Shown piece after piece: positions 10,971 to 23,303 of a stretch of DNA of 64,000 bases. Where the stretch lies: positions 167,500-231,499 of the forward strand of contig KB445806.1 of NCBI GenBank assembly GCA_000320605.2. Reading direction: 5' to 3'. The number at the start of each line of letters is the position of its first letter. The first letter of the stretch is position 1. Below the pieces are notes generated by a model. It made no database searches, was not told the origin of the DNA, and saw only the letters and a list, made by a program, of their open reading frames with translations. Position numbers and translations under genes: made by a program. The stretch comes from Gelatoporia subvermispora B (taxonomy: Eukaryota > Basidiomycota > Agaricomycetes > Polyporales > Gelatoporiaceae).

Positions 10971-13119
10971 ATGCTTGGAAAGATGGGCAACACTGTTGCA
11001 TCCCCATTACTATACATGCCGGATTTGCTATCGTCCCCGATGACAACCACATTCCGGGTCCCAGAAATCACTGTGGCAACATTGCCACAGTTCAGCCAGA
11101 CGGTCGTGTCGACATTCGACGTGTCCGAGACGCGTCAAACGCGTAAACGCCGGAGAGACGATGAAGATGATGACGCTGGGAATGATGAGCAGCCGCCGTT
11201 GAAGCGAATGCGAATGGACGTGCCACGCGACGAACTAGGTATGATGCTCGCGATGCGCCTATGAGTGTGGCTAACATGACTCTCGTGACGTAGGGACCCA
11301 GGAAATGGGTGAATCTGAGGAGATCGGTATTGTCGCTGCACCAAGAGAGGTTGCCCCCATATCTGTTGCCATGGCCCAAGTCACAGAGGCCACTAAGGTA
11401 TCGTGGGTAGTCTCGCGCATACCGAAGCGCAAATTCGATGAGATCAGGGAAGGCTCGGACGACGATGACGGTCCTGAAGATCGTCGGAAACGAATTAGGG
11501 TGGATGAGCCCCAGCCCGAGGAGGACGAGGACTCCGACGACACGGTTTCGGCCACCGAGGATGTGGGTTTGGAAGTAGAGGCTCGTGGAACAAAGCGAAA
11601 GTTCGACGAGGTCGAGGAAGATGAGGAGCAATCGGAGGCGGACGAGGTGGGCCGCAAGCGGACCAAGTTGGTTGGTGACGCGCCTGCGGAGCCGAAGAAC
11701 CCGGAGGGCGAAGCGATGTCGACTGCAAAAATGCGCAGACAACATCGCAGACGGCTCCCGAGGCCGAACCCGCAATTGCTCGCACTTGCATGCGATCTCG
11801 AGACGCACGAGCCGCGTAAGCAACGGCGGAACAACGTTTGGGTTCGGGCGTGTCGGCATCGTGTGGACGCGACGTAAGCTGCTCTCGCTATGATATTGTA
11901 AACATCAGCTAAGTGTCTGCTTTGTAGCGTCATGGCTTGGGGGCAAGGTGCCCTCTGCATCAACGTGCATGAGCACGCACTCCGATGCAGCCAGTCGGAG
12001 GTACAAATGTGCGACCATATGCTGGATGCCATCGTGTACAATTCCGTGCAGGCGGCGCAGGCGGCAATTGCGGAGGAAGACGCTGACGCCGTGCAACAGG
12101 AGGCAGAGGAAGACGTCTTCCTGCAGGACTCTGTCCAGGAGACACGGGAGCCGAGCGACGCGGAGCGTGCGCAACGTGCGGACTCCATCTACTCCTCAAG
12201 CTCGGAGGACGAGTCAGATGAGTCAGACGACGAAGATACATCGGGAGCACCCGAAGACAAGTATGTCTCGGGGCACAAGTTCCTCTCCGAAGAGTCCATC
12301 GTCGATGACGACGGCAACGTCTTCTATATGGCGTACGACGCTGATCTCAGCGACACCGAGGATTCCGACGAAGGATCACAGGAGGTCGCCGATGATGCAA
12401 CACTCGTCGAAGACAACGCAGCCTTCAAAACCGAACAAACTGAAAGTGTCGACGACAACTCGGACAATGAGACCGACGAGGACTCAGACGTGTCCGACTG
12501 GGACGCCGTCCCCATCCCCGATGATCACATCCTCGTGTCTTCCGAACGTTCACTTCGTTCTGATTCGAAGGCAAACTCTGACGACGAGGAAGACAAAGAA
12601 TACGATGAATTTGCCCTCCCGCGCCTCGCAGACATCCCCGCATGGAACATCGACGGGGAGTCCGACGTCATGTATGCGGAAGAGCTCGAAGAGCTGCTCA
12701 GGGAAAGCCCAGGCACACCGGGTGTCTTGAATCCCGAGCATCGCGGACAGCTAGAATGGGCCCAGCCACCACTACCCGGAGTATGGATGACGACTCCTTC
12801 TGCGCCGTCTATGCCAGCGCGAGAGTCGCCGCGACCACCATTTCGAATAGACGAAAAGGGCAACCATATCCCGTTTCTTCTATATCCGTCGCCGCTTAGA
12901 AGAGAGATTGACTTCAACGCTGATGACGAGGAAGAAGAATTGAGCTACGAGGAAGAGGAGGAATGGGAGCGGGCGAGCACGTCGAGCGACGAAGAGGAGC
13001 CCGACAACGGAGAGGAAACCGATAGCGAAGACGAGAGGGACACGACGCCTCCTCCGAATGAGCAAGAAATCGAAGCCAACAAGAACTTCGGGGGCGTAGT
13101 TCAAGACGACGATGCCTAA
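10971..13119 (+). CDS. acidic, NLS-rich hypothetical protein with KRKFDE repeats
   Basis: Three exons, 10971-11238, 11294-11873 and 11928-13119, join in frame (introns 55 and 54 nt) to 679 aa. I do not recognise a catalytic domain. Exons 1-2 contain three diverged copies of a basic-acidic-basic unit: KRRRDDEDDD...PLKRMRMD, KRKFDEIREG...DRRKRIRVDE and KRKFDEVEED...GRKRTKLV. Each looks like a bipartite nuclear localisation signal around an acidic run. Exon 3 starts with a short ordered-looking segment (GALCINVHEHALRC...MLDAIVYNSVQAAQAA), then becomes very rich in Asp, Glu and Ser with EDESDESDDED-type runs and ends in EEEEEW and DSEDERD stretches. A nuclear, chromatin- or RNA-associated disordered protein is a reasonable guess, no more. 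Start chosen as the first ATG in the frame. Confidence 0.65.
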
Positions 13120-13889
13120 GAGGCTGAACAGCTGAACAGCTGCTAGCTGAAGCGCTTCAGACGATCTTCGACCTGATCTTCAACTCCTGAAGCGACAAAA
13201 TACCTTCTCTGCAGCTCCGCTGCATACCAATCGAATATTGCGCGCCGGATAGCCCATTGTCACGAGCCATTCTGTTTCTTTGTCATGTTTCGCCTTTCGA
13301 ACTCGGTCAGGACATTGACTCTGACCTGATACCCTGGATTGTGTATATACCTGTGCTTGGATTTGCTGCCTCGATTGACTGAATCACATATCTTGCGAGC
13401 TTTGCACAAAGCGGATGGACGTGGTCTGAGTGAGAACAAAGCATGATATAAGTGTAAGAGACGACGGGCATAGGGGAAGCTGGACTTGAGAAAACTCGTG
13501 GCCGTCTGCCACCTCACGTTGGCGCCCATTGTCGGAGTTTGCCGAAAGAGGATCGTCCTCCGCGACGCCGACACCAAGTCAGCGGTGTGAGCCTTACTCA
13601 CCGCTGAATGAGTTGTGAACAGTCTCCGTGGCGCAGCCACCCTCCTATAATGTCTGGCTTGCGAGACTAGGGTGCTCGGTTTCTGTCACTGTAGCCTGCA
13701 GGTGATTCCGATCTCAGACCGGAGGGCGCTGAACACCATGAACTGGCCTGGACATCACCAAGAAAGGGTAAGTGACATGTGGCCAACTCCCGCGAACGTA
13801 AATAGGGAGAGCGGTACACATCGTGATGTCGAAGAGCTAAGATTGAACTGATGAGGCAGAGTCATATGCGTGGGCTAGGCGGGATTGCG
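13120..13889. other. intergenic between KRKFDE gene and terpene synthase pseudogene
   Basis: A 126-codon minus-strand frame (13260-13640, MAAPRRLFTTHSAVSK...) exists. It has no domain and lies at the 3' end of the preceding gene, so I do not call it as coding. Nothing else is seen. Confidence 0.35.
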
Positions 13890-15036
13890 AGGCTCTAATG
13901 ATCATGGGAGAGTACTGTGCCATCTGCATCAGGAACAAAGGTCTGCTCAGAAGTCAGGCGACGTTCATGCACTGGACAATGTCTTGTGAGTGCGCCACTC
14001 GAGTACGTCCCATCTTGAATCCCCAAAGTGCTCCCCAATTCTGAAAACTGCAATACAAGCTTCACACCCAACATACACCTGGCCGTGTTCGTCACAGCAT
14101 CATCGACCTCCGCTCCCAAGACAGCAAGTGTTTCCAGGGATCTGTGGTCCAGCTCGCGATAGCGGATTCCTGCAAGGTCACATGTCTCTTGCATTTTCCA
14201 ACGGCTTTGCATTTCATTTGGGCGCACAGCAAGGGCTACTCTCTCGTACGAGTATAAGTTTGGCACAACAGCTTCATGAAGTAAGCACTTACCTCCAAGC
14301 AATGATGAGCTGTGCTGACGTGTGATATGCAGACCATATCTATGGCGGTAATGTACACCTGTCGGAATATCGGGTATTCACATACTACCTCGTCCGGAAG
14401 ATCGGATGCGTGGATGAACTCCGACAATCCGAAGTGGAAGGGGATTCTGATGCAATTCTGTATACGCATGGGATCAATGCCGAGAGTCACGCCGTGTGAG
14501 CGTAATCTCGCACCATTGGCAATGGCTTCGACATATTTTGCGCAAAGCTGATTCAGGTGGCAGAGGCACCCAGCCGTGACGCCCTTCGCAAAGGTGATCT
14601 GTTAATTCACACTCGGAAATCAGCATGACGTACTGGGAATGAATTGAAGGTCGCACTCTCGGCATAATCACCAAGTATACTCCCAATACGGAGCACGCTT
14701 CGCATCCATGAATATGTGTGCTAACCGCTGTCCACGGTGTACCCTCTTCGTCTTAATCATTGATGACTTTGTCTACTGCAAAGAGGTTATCAACAACGTC
14801 GCAGCATGTACAAAAATTGTCATACCCTGCACGAGAGTATGTATGTGCAGAGAAACTTCCCTTTCTGTATGAAGTCGTTGAGGTTACCTCCAGCAAATAT
14901 GTCGAAGTCCTTGATCCACATCGAGGACTCTAGTGCCACCTTAGAATAGTGGCGATTGGAGAGCAACTGACAGGAACAAATCTTGTGTATATCAGGTAAC
15001 AAACATCCAACGGTCCTGAAAGGATGGCGAGGAAAT
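13890..15036 (-). pseudogene. terpene synthase pseudogene
   Basis: A decayed copy of the terpene synthase at 63312. Matching segments in order are LPDIHKICSC...SKVALESSMWIKDFDIFAGG (near 15000-14880), YDNFCTCCDVVDNLFAVDK (near 14830-14760), LCRECDLQF (near 14670), FGLSEFIHASDLPDEV (near 14430-14380) and an NSE-box remnant NLYSYER (near 14250). Breaks: the position matching the start codon reads ATT (15036); the Asp-rich metal site is altered to DKVIND followed by an in-frame stop, so the DDxxD-type motif is lost; further stops and frameshifts follow. It is in inverted orientation to the intact gene and lies just beyond the 3' end of the P450. A functional product is very unlikely. Confidence 0.85.
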
Positions 15037-15225
15037 CAGGCAACTTCGAGCGATTTACGTCGCATGCGGAAAAGGGGACATATCACGGATAGTGAGTAGG
15101 CAACTTCCTCCTAACACATGTTATATAGAAATTGCACACTGCATACAGAAATATCTGCCCTTATGATACCAGGTAGAACTGAAGAAACCAGCAGCGTGTC
15201 TTTCAGTGTAGCACAACCCCTGAAA

Positions 15226-17252
15226 TCAGTCCCGAAGAAGTGGGATCACCGACAGGCGTGGTTCGAATTGACAGTCGAACGGAACGGGGAAGCTAGTACT
15301 CGATTATTAGTGCTAGTTCTATACAAGTGCAACAGTAGCTCACGACAGAGATCCGGAAGTCATCTTCACCGCCTTTATGATAGGCTTGCCGTCGGGGCCC
15401 ATAGGAGGACGGATGGTGTATGTGTAAAGGATAGACGCGACGGTCATGAAGAAAGTATTGTCTGCAAATTATTTCCCGGACAGATGCTATCGGGTAACCG
15501 GGATCAGCTGAACCATACCAATCGAAGCAGGATAAGGCATACCGTCGCCCATAACCAAACGAGATCGTACTGGGGTCACGCACAGCCAGATTGATCTTCC
15601 CATCCTCTATGAATCGATCAGGAAAGAACTTCTCTGGATCAGGATATTCCTCAGGATTGTGCAAGATAGCCCTAGAAAAGCAAGCTACCCGAACATGAAG
15701 AGTCTGGTCAGTACATACCAAGTGTTGGCCATGACTATCGAACCCTTTGGAATCAAACAGCCCTCGTATTCGCTGTCCTCAGTAGTCGAGTGTGCGATGC
15801 CGAGGGGCAAGACCGGTTGCCAACGCAGGCTCTCCTTCATGATGGCGTCAATGTAAGGAAGGGACTCGCGATCAGAGAATTGGGGAAATCTTCCGGGTCC
15901 AATGACGTCCATCAGTTCGGCGTACGCCTTCTCTTGGACCTCAGGGTAATGCATCATGGCTAGGATAAATGAGGAGATCGAAGAAATGACCTTCCCAACG
16001 TGTGAGATGACGGAGATAGGTGAGAAATAGGAGGACGTACGGTATCAGCACCCGCTGGAGGACACCGTTGTCTTAGTGTCGCGCCCGACAACCTCTAGTC
16101 AACGACTCACCTAGATACGACACTGCAGCGACATCTCCTATCGTCACCTCCTCCTCCGCTTGCCTCTCAGAATCAAGAGATGAGATCCTATCCAGCATAT
16201 CGGCGACAATAGACTGGAGCGCGTCGTGATCGCTCTAGACATTCGTCAGGATTTCACTTGCGGATCTTCTACCGCAGGGCATAATTAACCTGGGCTATAG
16301 CGTGTTTTGCGACCGCAAGACCGTAACCTGGGATGGCAGAGCCATCTTTTCTCCATTCTCTTGCCTTCCTCTTAAACCCAGCACCGGGGATCCAGTTGGG
16401 CACATATTTGAGGAACGGCATGATATCCACCCAGAATGACCCAGGATTCATCGTCTCGGCGACACCGGCCATGGCTCTCTCGTTGACCGTGACCAGATAG
16501 TCATCGTTCACCCCGTAGACCACACGGATGATGAGGGTGCCCATTGAGCTGATGAACATCGCGATTTCAGCCTATATTTGGCCGTGTCTATTTCACGCGG
16601 TACACGATACTCACTGCCGAATGTGCTTGAAGTAATTCTTCGGGTCATTGTGTAGCTTCCGCAACAATTGTCGGATCTCAGTCACTTGAGACGGCTTGTA
16701 ATTCTCGACGCTGGACGCATTGAAGTACTGGTGCATCATCCGCCTATAGCGGCGCCACCGAGTGCCGTATTGCATAAGGACGAACGACCACCCGTATCCC
16801 ATACTGCAATGGTAACCTGTGAAATGATGCTCATCTACGAGAAGAACCCGACTCACAGAAGTAGCATCTGCATGAGAGGCCTGTCAGAGTACGTGGAAGA
16901 CTGCTTTTCAAATAGATCGAATGCAGCCTTGGCAGACCCGAGAATGATGAGAGGCTTCCCGAACAGCGTGACATGGACAATATTGCCTGATCATGTTCGT
17001 CTGAGTGTGCTTGCTTAGACAAAAATAGAAAAGCCTGGGTGTACCGTATTTCGTTGACCATTCTGCGTAGGTCCGCCACTGGTATGTCGTAGGTATGTCG
17101 AGGATATTTCCCAGCAGAGGCAGCGGCTTGGGGCCGGGCGGGAGTGGAAGATGGCGAAGTGGAGACTTGCTCCTGGTGTACTTCAGGAGCAACGCCAGAA
17201 CGATGCTGGTCAATAGAGTAACCCAGGCGATCTCAGCGAGGAGTGGAATCAT
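15226..17252 (-). CDS. cytochrome P450, frameshifted after the heme cysteine
   Basis: Microsomal monooxygenase gene with ten exons: 17252-17045, 16986-16857, 16803-16615, 16548-16290, 16234-16111, 16054-16041, 15990-15719, 15671-15543, 15486-15344 and 15292-15226 (introns 47-66 nt). One added base would give 511 aa, the normal length. Domains: N-terminal anchor (WVTLLTSIVLALLL), proline hinge LPLPPGPKPLPLLGN, the I-helix AGADT on a 14 nt micro-exon, the ExxR site KESLRW, PDRF, and FGYGRR joined to ICPG. Comparison with the copy at 38174-39352 shows one base missing directly after CPG (near 15475), which shifts the frame to an early stop. It may therefore be a young pseudogene or a sequencing error. 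The start at the second ATG matches the copy. Context with terpene synthases suggests terpenoid oxidation (inference). Family number not assigned. Confidence 0.9.
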
Positions 17253-18066
17253 CTTGAAGATACAGATGCTCTGCATTTTGCTCGTATCTATATAGCTTCA
17301 GCGGAAGCCGGGTGATGTCAGAATGTGATCGCATCCGATAAGATGAGGTCGCCGTGCTTGACTCGGGAATCCATCACTTCCGAATGAAATTATCGAATAC
17401 GGGCGGAGAGCTGAGAAGAAATCTATACCGCCACCTTGCGGAGAGATGGGCACTCGTGGGAAGCACATCTGGACGGGCTTCGCCGCTGCAGCTGCGATGC
17501 ATTGCTAATCGGTCCGACGTCCATGTAGCTGCCAGTGTGCGCCCGATGCGCACACTTCGTTTCTTGTACGGTACCCGAACAAGATGCGTGAACATGTGTG
17601 GCAAGTGTCCTCACCAGCTTGGTGCGAGCTGACAGGCTAGATGGGCCACTCATATGGTTTTCGCATGGACTGGCTGCTGACAGTCCGGCGGCGGGTTGTC
17701 TCCCGCTCCGCTGTCCACAAGGACAGCTGGTATACAGCAATGCAAACTGCAAAAGCAGCTTTTCAGGCATTTGAGCGCCCTTAAGATGTTGGGCGCCGAT
17801 CATAGTGCTCTGCATTTTGCTCGCGTCTATACGGTCCAACTGCAACGTTGACGTTATGAATGTCAGAGTTGCATATGGAAAAATAGGACTGCCGCTCGAC
17901 CACGGAAACCCATCGTTTTCGGATGTGGATTATTGAATGCACCGTATGTGGAGATCGAATGCACTGTATGTAGAGAGCTGAGAAGCAACGTACCTGTATG
18001 GCTCGGTTTACCGCGGGCTGGTTTTCGCTCCGGGTCATATCCACAGCCTGCACACAGCTCCCGCAC
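17253..18066 (-). repeat. tandem-repeated P450 5' region (copy A)
   Basis: Upstream of the P450 two diverged units lie in tandem, roughly 17268-17720 and 17808-18045. Each contains a CAGCTCTC segment, an ATTCGATAAT- or ATTCAATAAT-like segment and ends in a TATAGA...CGAGCAAAATGCAGAG leader, the sequence that covers the P450 first ATG. The same two units occur in the same order before the inverted P450 copy (37600-38173). The tandem doubling therefore predates the inverted duplication. Short translated matches between the copies (e.g. ELCAGC / ELCASC) appear to be DNA conservation, not a gene. Confidence 0.6.
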
Positions 18067-18359
18067 GGTGCAGAACCCGCTAGTGGATAGCCTCGACTAC
18101 TCGACCAAGGATGCTAACTCAGCGGAGTGGGACAGAGTGGGAACTCGAGGCGCCCGTTGTCGAGACCGCAGGCAGGGCCAATTCGTATATTGTAAAGCAA
18201 GCAAGAGTCGCATACAATTTCATAAATCACATTGTCTTCATGGCCTGTAATCCACTTCGTGTTGGTTGAGTTTGATTTCGTTCGAGAGGACGAGGGTACT
18301 CGGATCCGTATTGCCAGTTAAGCAGCATGTGGGTCATGAGACGACAAAGTGGGAAAATC

Positions 18360-18495
18360 TTGACAGACCGAATGGAGATTTTGGCAGGCCATCATGAGGC
18401 CAATCATAGACAAGACATACTGCAGATGCAGCAGGGATATGTATCTCGAATAGCCGTTCGCGGTGGCGGGAAGTTGGCGGTGTGATCGTCCAAAG
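18360..18495 (-). repeat. outer end of inverted duplication (copy A)
   Basis: Read on the minus strand, this contains CTTCCCGCCACCGCGAAC and, about 45 bases on, GCTGCATCTGCAGT. Both recur at 36841-36955 on the plus strand with similar spacing. It marks the inner limit of detectable similarity between the two arms of the inverted duplication. Confidence 0.6.
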
Positions 18496-19297
18496 TAGCA
18501 CTGAGCCGGCAAACACGACATATCATCATTAAATGGCCGGATGGCAAGCATGAGGCAACTGTCCTGGTGGTAGACAGCTGCCCCGAGGTCCCATGCTCCG
18601 TGGAGAAGTGGACACCCTGAGTGTACCTCGATTACTGTGGTGCGCCGCCTTTGCTTAGACAACAGGATCGCGAGTCACGGACGCAGTGGCATAGATTACC
18701 CGACAGTTCGGGCTTCTTCAGGAGACTTCGATGAAGAACAGTTCTCTGCAATTCAGATGAATGGATGCTGAGTGCGTATTACACATATAACTGATTGAGC
18801 GGATGAGCACGTGGGTAGAAGCGTAGGCCGACTGCGCACACGCAGCGCGGATCGAAGGCGAACCTGCTAGCTTTGATGCGGGGATGATGTGATGGGTCGC
18901 ACAGCAAAGGAGCAGACGGCGAACGCGACGATAATTCGGAAAGATCGCAAGCATCGAGTCCTGCGAGGGGACTCCCGCGAGGTTGGGCAGAGTGGAGGCT
19001 GTCGCGTGGCCGGAGACAGAAAGACAGACAGGGTGGGAAAAGTGGGGATATGTACCGGACGCCACATGGCCTCACATGGCAAAGAGGTCAAGCATGACGC
19101 TTTTAGTATTAGGCGCTCAAGCAGTCGGTTTGCCGCCGGATTAGGAGGAGGTACTCCACCCGGCGGGTTGGCACATCCCCTCAGCCATGCTTCGCCTACA
19201 TATTCCTTGCGTCTCGAAGCCACTCCTTAGCACTTACATCCACCTTCGCTAACCTCCTCCTCCACTCTCCGAGCGAGCGAGCGAGCTCCTCCCCGCG
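18496..19297. other. intergenic, phosphatase promoter side
   Basis: I see no gene here. Short frames on both strands are unsupported. The last part is the 5' side of the metallophosphatase gene. Confidence 0.4.
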
Positions 19298-21903
19298 ATG
19301 CCGCCGCTAGACAGACGCCGCGGCTCCCAATCTTCAACACATAGAGCCATTCCCTTCGTCCTTTTCGCCGCTTTCGTCTTCGGATTGGTCTACGAGCTAA
19401 ACCTGGCACCGCGATTTAGCTCCCCGAGCCTCACAGCGGTGAACAAGAAGAAGAAAGATAGATATGGCACGTGCTCCTGCGACCTCCTGTCTGCTCTGTG
19501 GCTCACGCCCAAATTTCTCCAGATTTTCCAGATTTCGATAGATACGTTCATGCGCACACCATTAATGCCACAGATATTGGACTAGGTGAGCAGCATCCTC
19601 CTACGTCAGCGGAAGGCCATGGAACGACTCACATGCATTGCAGACGACCCCAACAAGCGCGCCATCTTAATTGGCGACATCCACGGAATGAATAAGTCGT
19701 TCCAGTGAGTACTAATTCTCCCGCTCCACTACACAGTCGTTTTGCGTACCGGAGTAGTGACGAGGGCCCCCCGGTCGGTGATGTCTTCATATTGCCGGGC
19801 AAACCGCGGGTCTCTCTGTCGCCATTCGCGACCGCAGATCCTTCTGTCATCCCCTCCGATAATTTCTCAAGTAGGGTGAGCAGCCATACTACGGCTAGAA
19901 GCCCTCAGGAAGCGAATTTCCAGGCCCTTGTTCGGACAGATGTACCCCCAGACCTGCGGAAGGCTAGCTAGCCCGTCAGCTTGGCCGTGCGCTGTGCTGG
20001 CTGACGTACCATGCAGCACTCGCTTCTTCCTACTTGTGAGGTGGCCGAGGGTCTATTGTCGTGGACCGCAATTGGGCCGGGAGTAATAACGCTCACCGCT
20101 CACCGGTAGCTAGCTCTGGTGCCCGTACTAAATGCGCGCCCAGGCGAGGCTAGAGCACTACGAGTCTTGCTGCACGTACAGTGCAAGAATGGTCTGCTAC
20201 AGGGGCCTGTCTGATGTATTCTATGTCTGCTCTCTTTCTGTTATGTCCTGTCCTCTCCATCTGGGTGTGCTCTATGTCTCGCGTGGTCGCTGATCCTTCT
20301 CTTCTAGCAACCTCCTAGACACACTCTCCTACGACCCATCCCACGATTCTATCATCCTCGCGGGCGACATGCTCGCGAAATCCACGCACGCCGGCTCGCT
20401 TGCCGTCCTCGACTTTCTCGCACAACACGGCCCTTGCACGGATGCATCGCTCTCCCACTCTTTTGCCCCTAACCCCATGCCCTACTCACATGCGGGCCGT
20501 GTGTACGCCGTGCGCGGGAACCACGACCAAATGGTCGTGCAGTGGCGCGCGTGGCGCGAGTGGTTCACCGCGCTCGAGCTCCCCCGTCCCACTCCCGAGG
20601 CACCCGAGCAGACAGGCCCCGACGGGACACTCGCAGGCAAGCCCGTAGGCACGGGGCGTGAGTTCCTCGCGCTGATAGAGAAGGAGTGGGCGCACGACTT
20701 GGCGAAGGACCCGCAGAGCGCGTCGGACGCGGATGAGTGGGCTGACGTTGCGCGGAAACGCGCGGCGGGGACGTGGCGCGCGGAGTGGTGGCGCCGGATC
20801 CCGGAACCGGGCAAGGGCCGCGCGCAGAAGGATTGGCACATCTTCACGGACCATTATTGGCTTGCGAAGTAAGTTTGGTTGCTCTTCTCTGTTTGATCTT
20901 CGAGTGTGGAGTGGCTGATTGTGGGCACAGGGACATGACGCCGGAGCATGCCCACTGTCTGTTCTCCCTGCCGTTGGTCCTGCATGTGCCAGAGGAGCAT
21001 TTCTTCGTTGTGCACGGTGGCCTCCTGCCCTCTGACCCGCGCCGACCTCCGACGGACCGACGTCAGCCGCTCGCTCATCCTCCGAAGCTCCATTCGACTT
21101 CCGAGGACATCTACTTGGAGGACGACCTAGAGTTCGAAGGGGACTCCCTTCTGACGGCCAGCGCCGAGTACGACTCGGACGCCATCGAACAGCGCATCCT
21201 CGCCGACCCCGAGCCGTCTAGCCCCTTCCGGAACTCAACTGTGGAGTTGCTGCGCGTCGCACAGGAGCAAGCCCTCCTTCGCGACGTGCCGCAGAACCGC
21301 GAGGCATGGGTGATCCTGAACATGCGCGGCGTGCGGAAGAAGGGCAAGGTAACGCGCAGCAGCGACAAGGGCACGCCGTGGAGCGAGATCTGGAACAAGC
21401 AGATGGGGCGTTGCGGCGGGTTCGACTCCTTGGACGTCATCGATTCCGACTCTGGTCTTGCGAAGCGTAGGAGCCGGTTCGATCCTGCTCAGACATCTGA
21501 AGACGACGCTTCTGCTATGCCGTGCCTGCCGTCTACGGTCGTTTATGGACATGCAGCCTCACGTGGGCTCGACCTCAAGCGCTGGACCATTGGACTTGAC
21601 ACTGGCTGCCTCTACGGGCGCAAGCTTACTGCACTCGTCTTAAAGCGTTCGAACGATTTGAATGATGATATCGAGGAGGACGATGACGATTACGACGATG
21701 AGGACGAGGTAGACGATGGCGAGGTAGAAGACGCCGAGGAAGCTGAGACATTCAATCTGCGCCTCGTGCGCAAGCGGAGGAGCATCAAGAACGAGAAGAA
21801 GCGCAAGACATGGCGGAGACGGATAGAATTTGGTGATGAACACTCCGATCTGCAAGCAGAGCTCGTGAGCATCAAGTGCCCGAAGAAGGGCAACCTCTCA
21901 TGA
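19298..21903 (+). CDS. Ppn2-like metallo-dependent phosphatase
   Basis: Calcineurin-like metallophosphoesterase, membrane anchored, resembling the yeast vacuolar endopolyphosphatase Ppn2 (YNL217W) group. Exons 19298-19470, 19542-19585, 19644-19704, 20308-20868 and 20931-21903 join to 603 aa. An N-terminal transmembrane segment (IPFVLFAAFVFGLVYEL) precedes the catalytic domain. Metal-binding motifs appear in order: GDIHG, GDMLAKS, GNHD, VHGG and YGHAASRGLDLKRW...LDTGC. A long charged insert (EEDDDDYDDEDEVDDG) and a basic tail follow. The first intron is uncertain: the 71 nt version (19471-19541) is the one that keeps frame. The third intron is 603 nt, about ten times the local norm, and sits inside the conserved core, so its boundaries were placed by protein continuity. 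Exact substrate is inferred from family only. Confidence 0.85.
19705..20307 (+). other. unusually long intron in the phosphatase gene
   Basis: This 603 nt segment starts GTGAGT and ends CTTCTAG, between codons for GMNKSF and NLLDTLSYDP. I see no terminal inverted repeat or recognisable coding content in it. It may be an inserted and decayed element. Confidence 0.6.
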
Positions 21904-22368
21904 CGTACGCTGCGTTCTTTGGCACCCCAACCAATCATCTTTGGGCTTGTCATCTGCATCTTTCGGTCACGATCTTGGACAGCGATAAAGCATATGATAT
22001 ATCGGCCTAAGTTAGATTCTGTCCTGGGCTCGCGTGTCGCCGACAAATTTTGTAGCATGCTCTGTTGTAACATATCCCTGGCGTAGTTAGTATAGTACGA
22101 GCGATCTTGTGCGTATTCAATACAGATTCAGCAGTATTTCAAGCGTCCCTGCGTGTCAGTGGCGTAGTCTCGTAGAGATTCTGACTCTTATAAAGCGCAG
22201 GGCGCGACGCGTCGCATGTGCACGTGTATGGGCGCCTGTGTGCTATCTCGGACTTCCGTCTACCACGACGGTCGATTTATGCACAATAATGTGACTCGAT
22301 AAGCGTAGCTGCAGAGTTTTGCTCCTTTCAACATTCTCTAGTCTTGAGGGACATAGACTCCTGAAGAG
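21904..22368. other. intergenic, no gene seen
   Basis: This stretch lies between the phosphatase stop and the first AIG2-like gene. It probably holds a 3' UTR and a promoter. Confidence 0.4.
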
Positions 22369-23303
22369 ATGCCAGAAACTTACACTGCTTTCTTCTATGG
22401 CACTCTACTACATCCCAAGATCTTGCAAGGAGTGATTGGGCATCCGGGTCAGGACCTGCAGATCTGTCCAGCTTTGATTCTTGTAAGTTGCGCTGTATTT
22501 GAGGTGCTGCACGCAGGTATGCGTAGTAGGTATTATGAATAATGCTTGTGTGTTGGAAAAAGCGTATTGGAACAGTAGTTGGATCTGCCCGACTGGCCGC
22601 TCACCTCACTGTCCCATCGCGGCACGCATGATCGTATACATCCGTTAATGGCTCATGCTGATGTCACTCAGGAGCACACGCGACATCAGATAAAGGTGAG
22701 CACGCTGTGATTACTCAGTAATGCTCACGGACATACTAACACCAGGGCCTGCCGCAGCACGCGGACTACCCTGCAATGCTCCCATACACACAGAGTAGTG
22801 CACTGTTCTCTCAGGAACTGAAAGTAGATGACCGCACTGTGCGCGGGACACTCGTCAAAGGCTTGAGTGATAGCGACATAGCACTGCTTGATCAGTTCGA
22901 AGGAGATGTGCGTGGACAATTATCGAGTATCTCATCGCTTGGCTCAAGGTCCTGGCAGGAATATACGCTTGAGAAAGTCCAAGTGCATCCTCTTAAGCCC
23001 TTCAAGCCACTATCATCTTCCTCACCCAACGACATCCCCCTTGATCCACCGCCACTCCCTCCACTCGACGAGCTCCCAGCTCCCATCGAGGCGAAGACAT
23101 ACATATGGGCAGGCAAGCTGAGCGACCTTCGCCCTGACTTGTGGGAATATGCCGATTTCATGCGGTATAATGCAGCGAAGTGGATCAAGGATACAAATCC
23201 GGTAGCGGCGGAGCATCAGCGCGGAATTGACGGCACTCACACGGTGACGAAGGAGATTATTGTCACAGACGAGGGAAAGCAAGTCAAGGTTACGATAGAG
23301 TAG
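22369..23303 (+). CDS. AIG2/gamma-glutamylcyclotransferase-like protein (copy 1)
   Basis: Exons 22369-22482, 22672-22695 (24 nt, encoding EHTRHQIK), 22746-22907 and 22959-23303 join to 214 aa. The fold signature of the GGCT/AIG2-like family is present: FFYGTLLHPKIL at the N-terminus, a YPAMLP segment, then TVRGTLVKGL and LLDQFEGDEY, where the Glu of FEG..EY is the usual catalytic position. A proline-rich loop and a C-terminal segment (YIWAGKLSDLRPDLWEYADF) follow. The third intron is 51 nt and can be read through in frame, so a 17-residue longer form is possible; splicing is preferred because the family continues FEG-x-EY directly. Substrate unknown. Tandem with copy 2. Confidence 0.85.

Noticed and set aside
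13260..13640. 126-codon minus-strand frame after the KRKFDE gene
   Set aside because: No domain, no homolog in the window, and it overlaps the probable 3' UTR of the upstream gene.
22908..22958. Reading through the 51 nt segment as coding in AIG2-like copy 1
   Set aside because: It breaks the family pattern FEG-x-EY; the paralog has a 52 nt intron at the same place that cannot be read through in frame.
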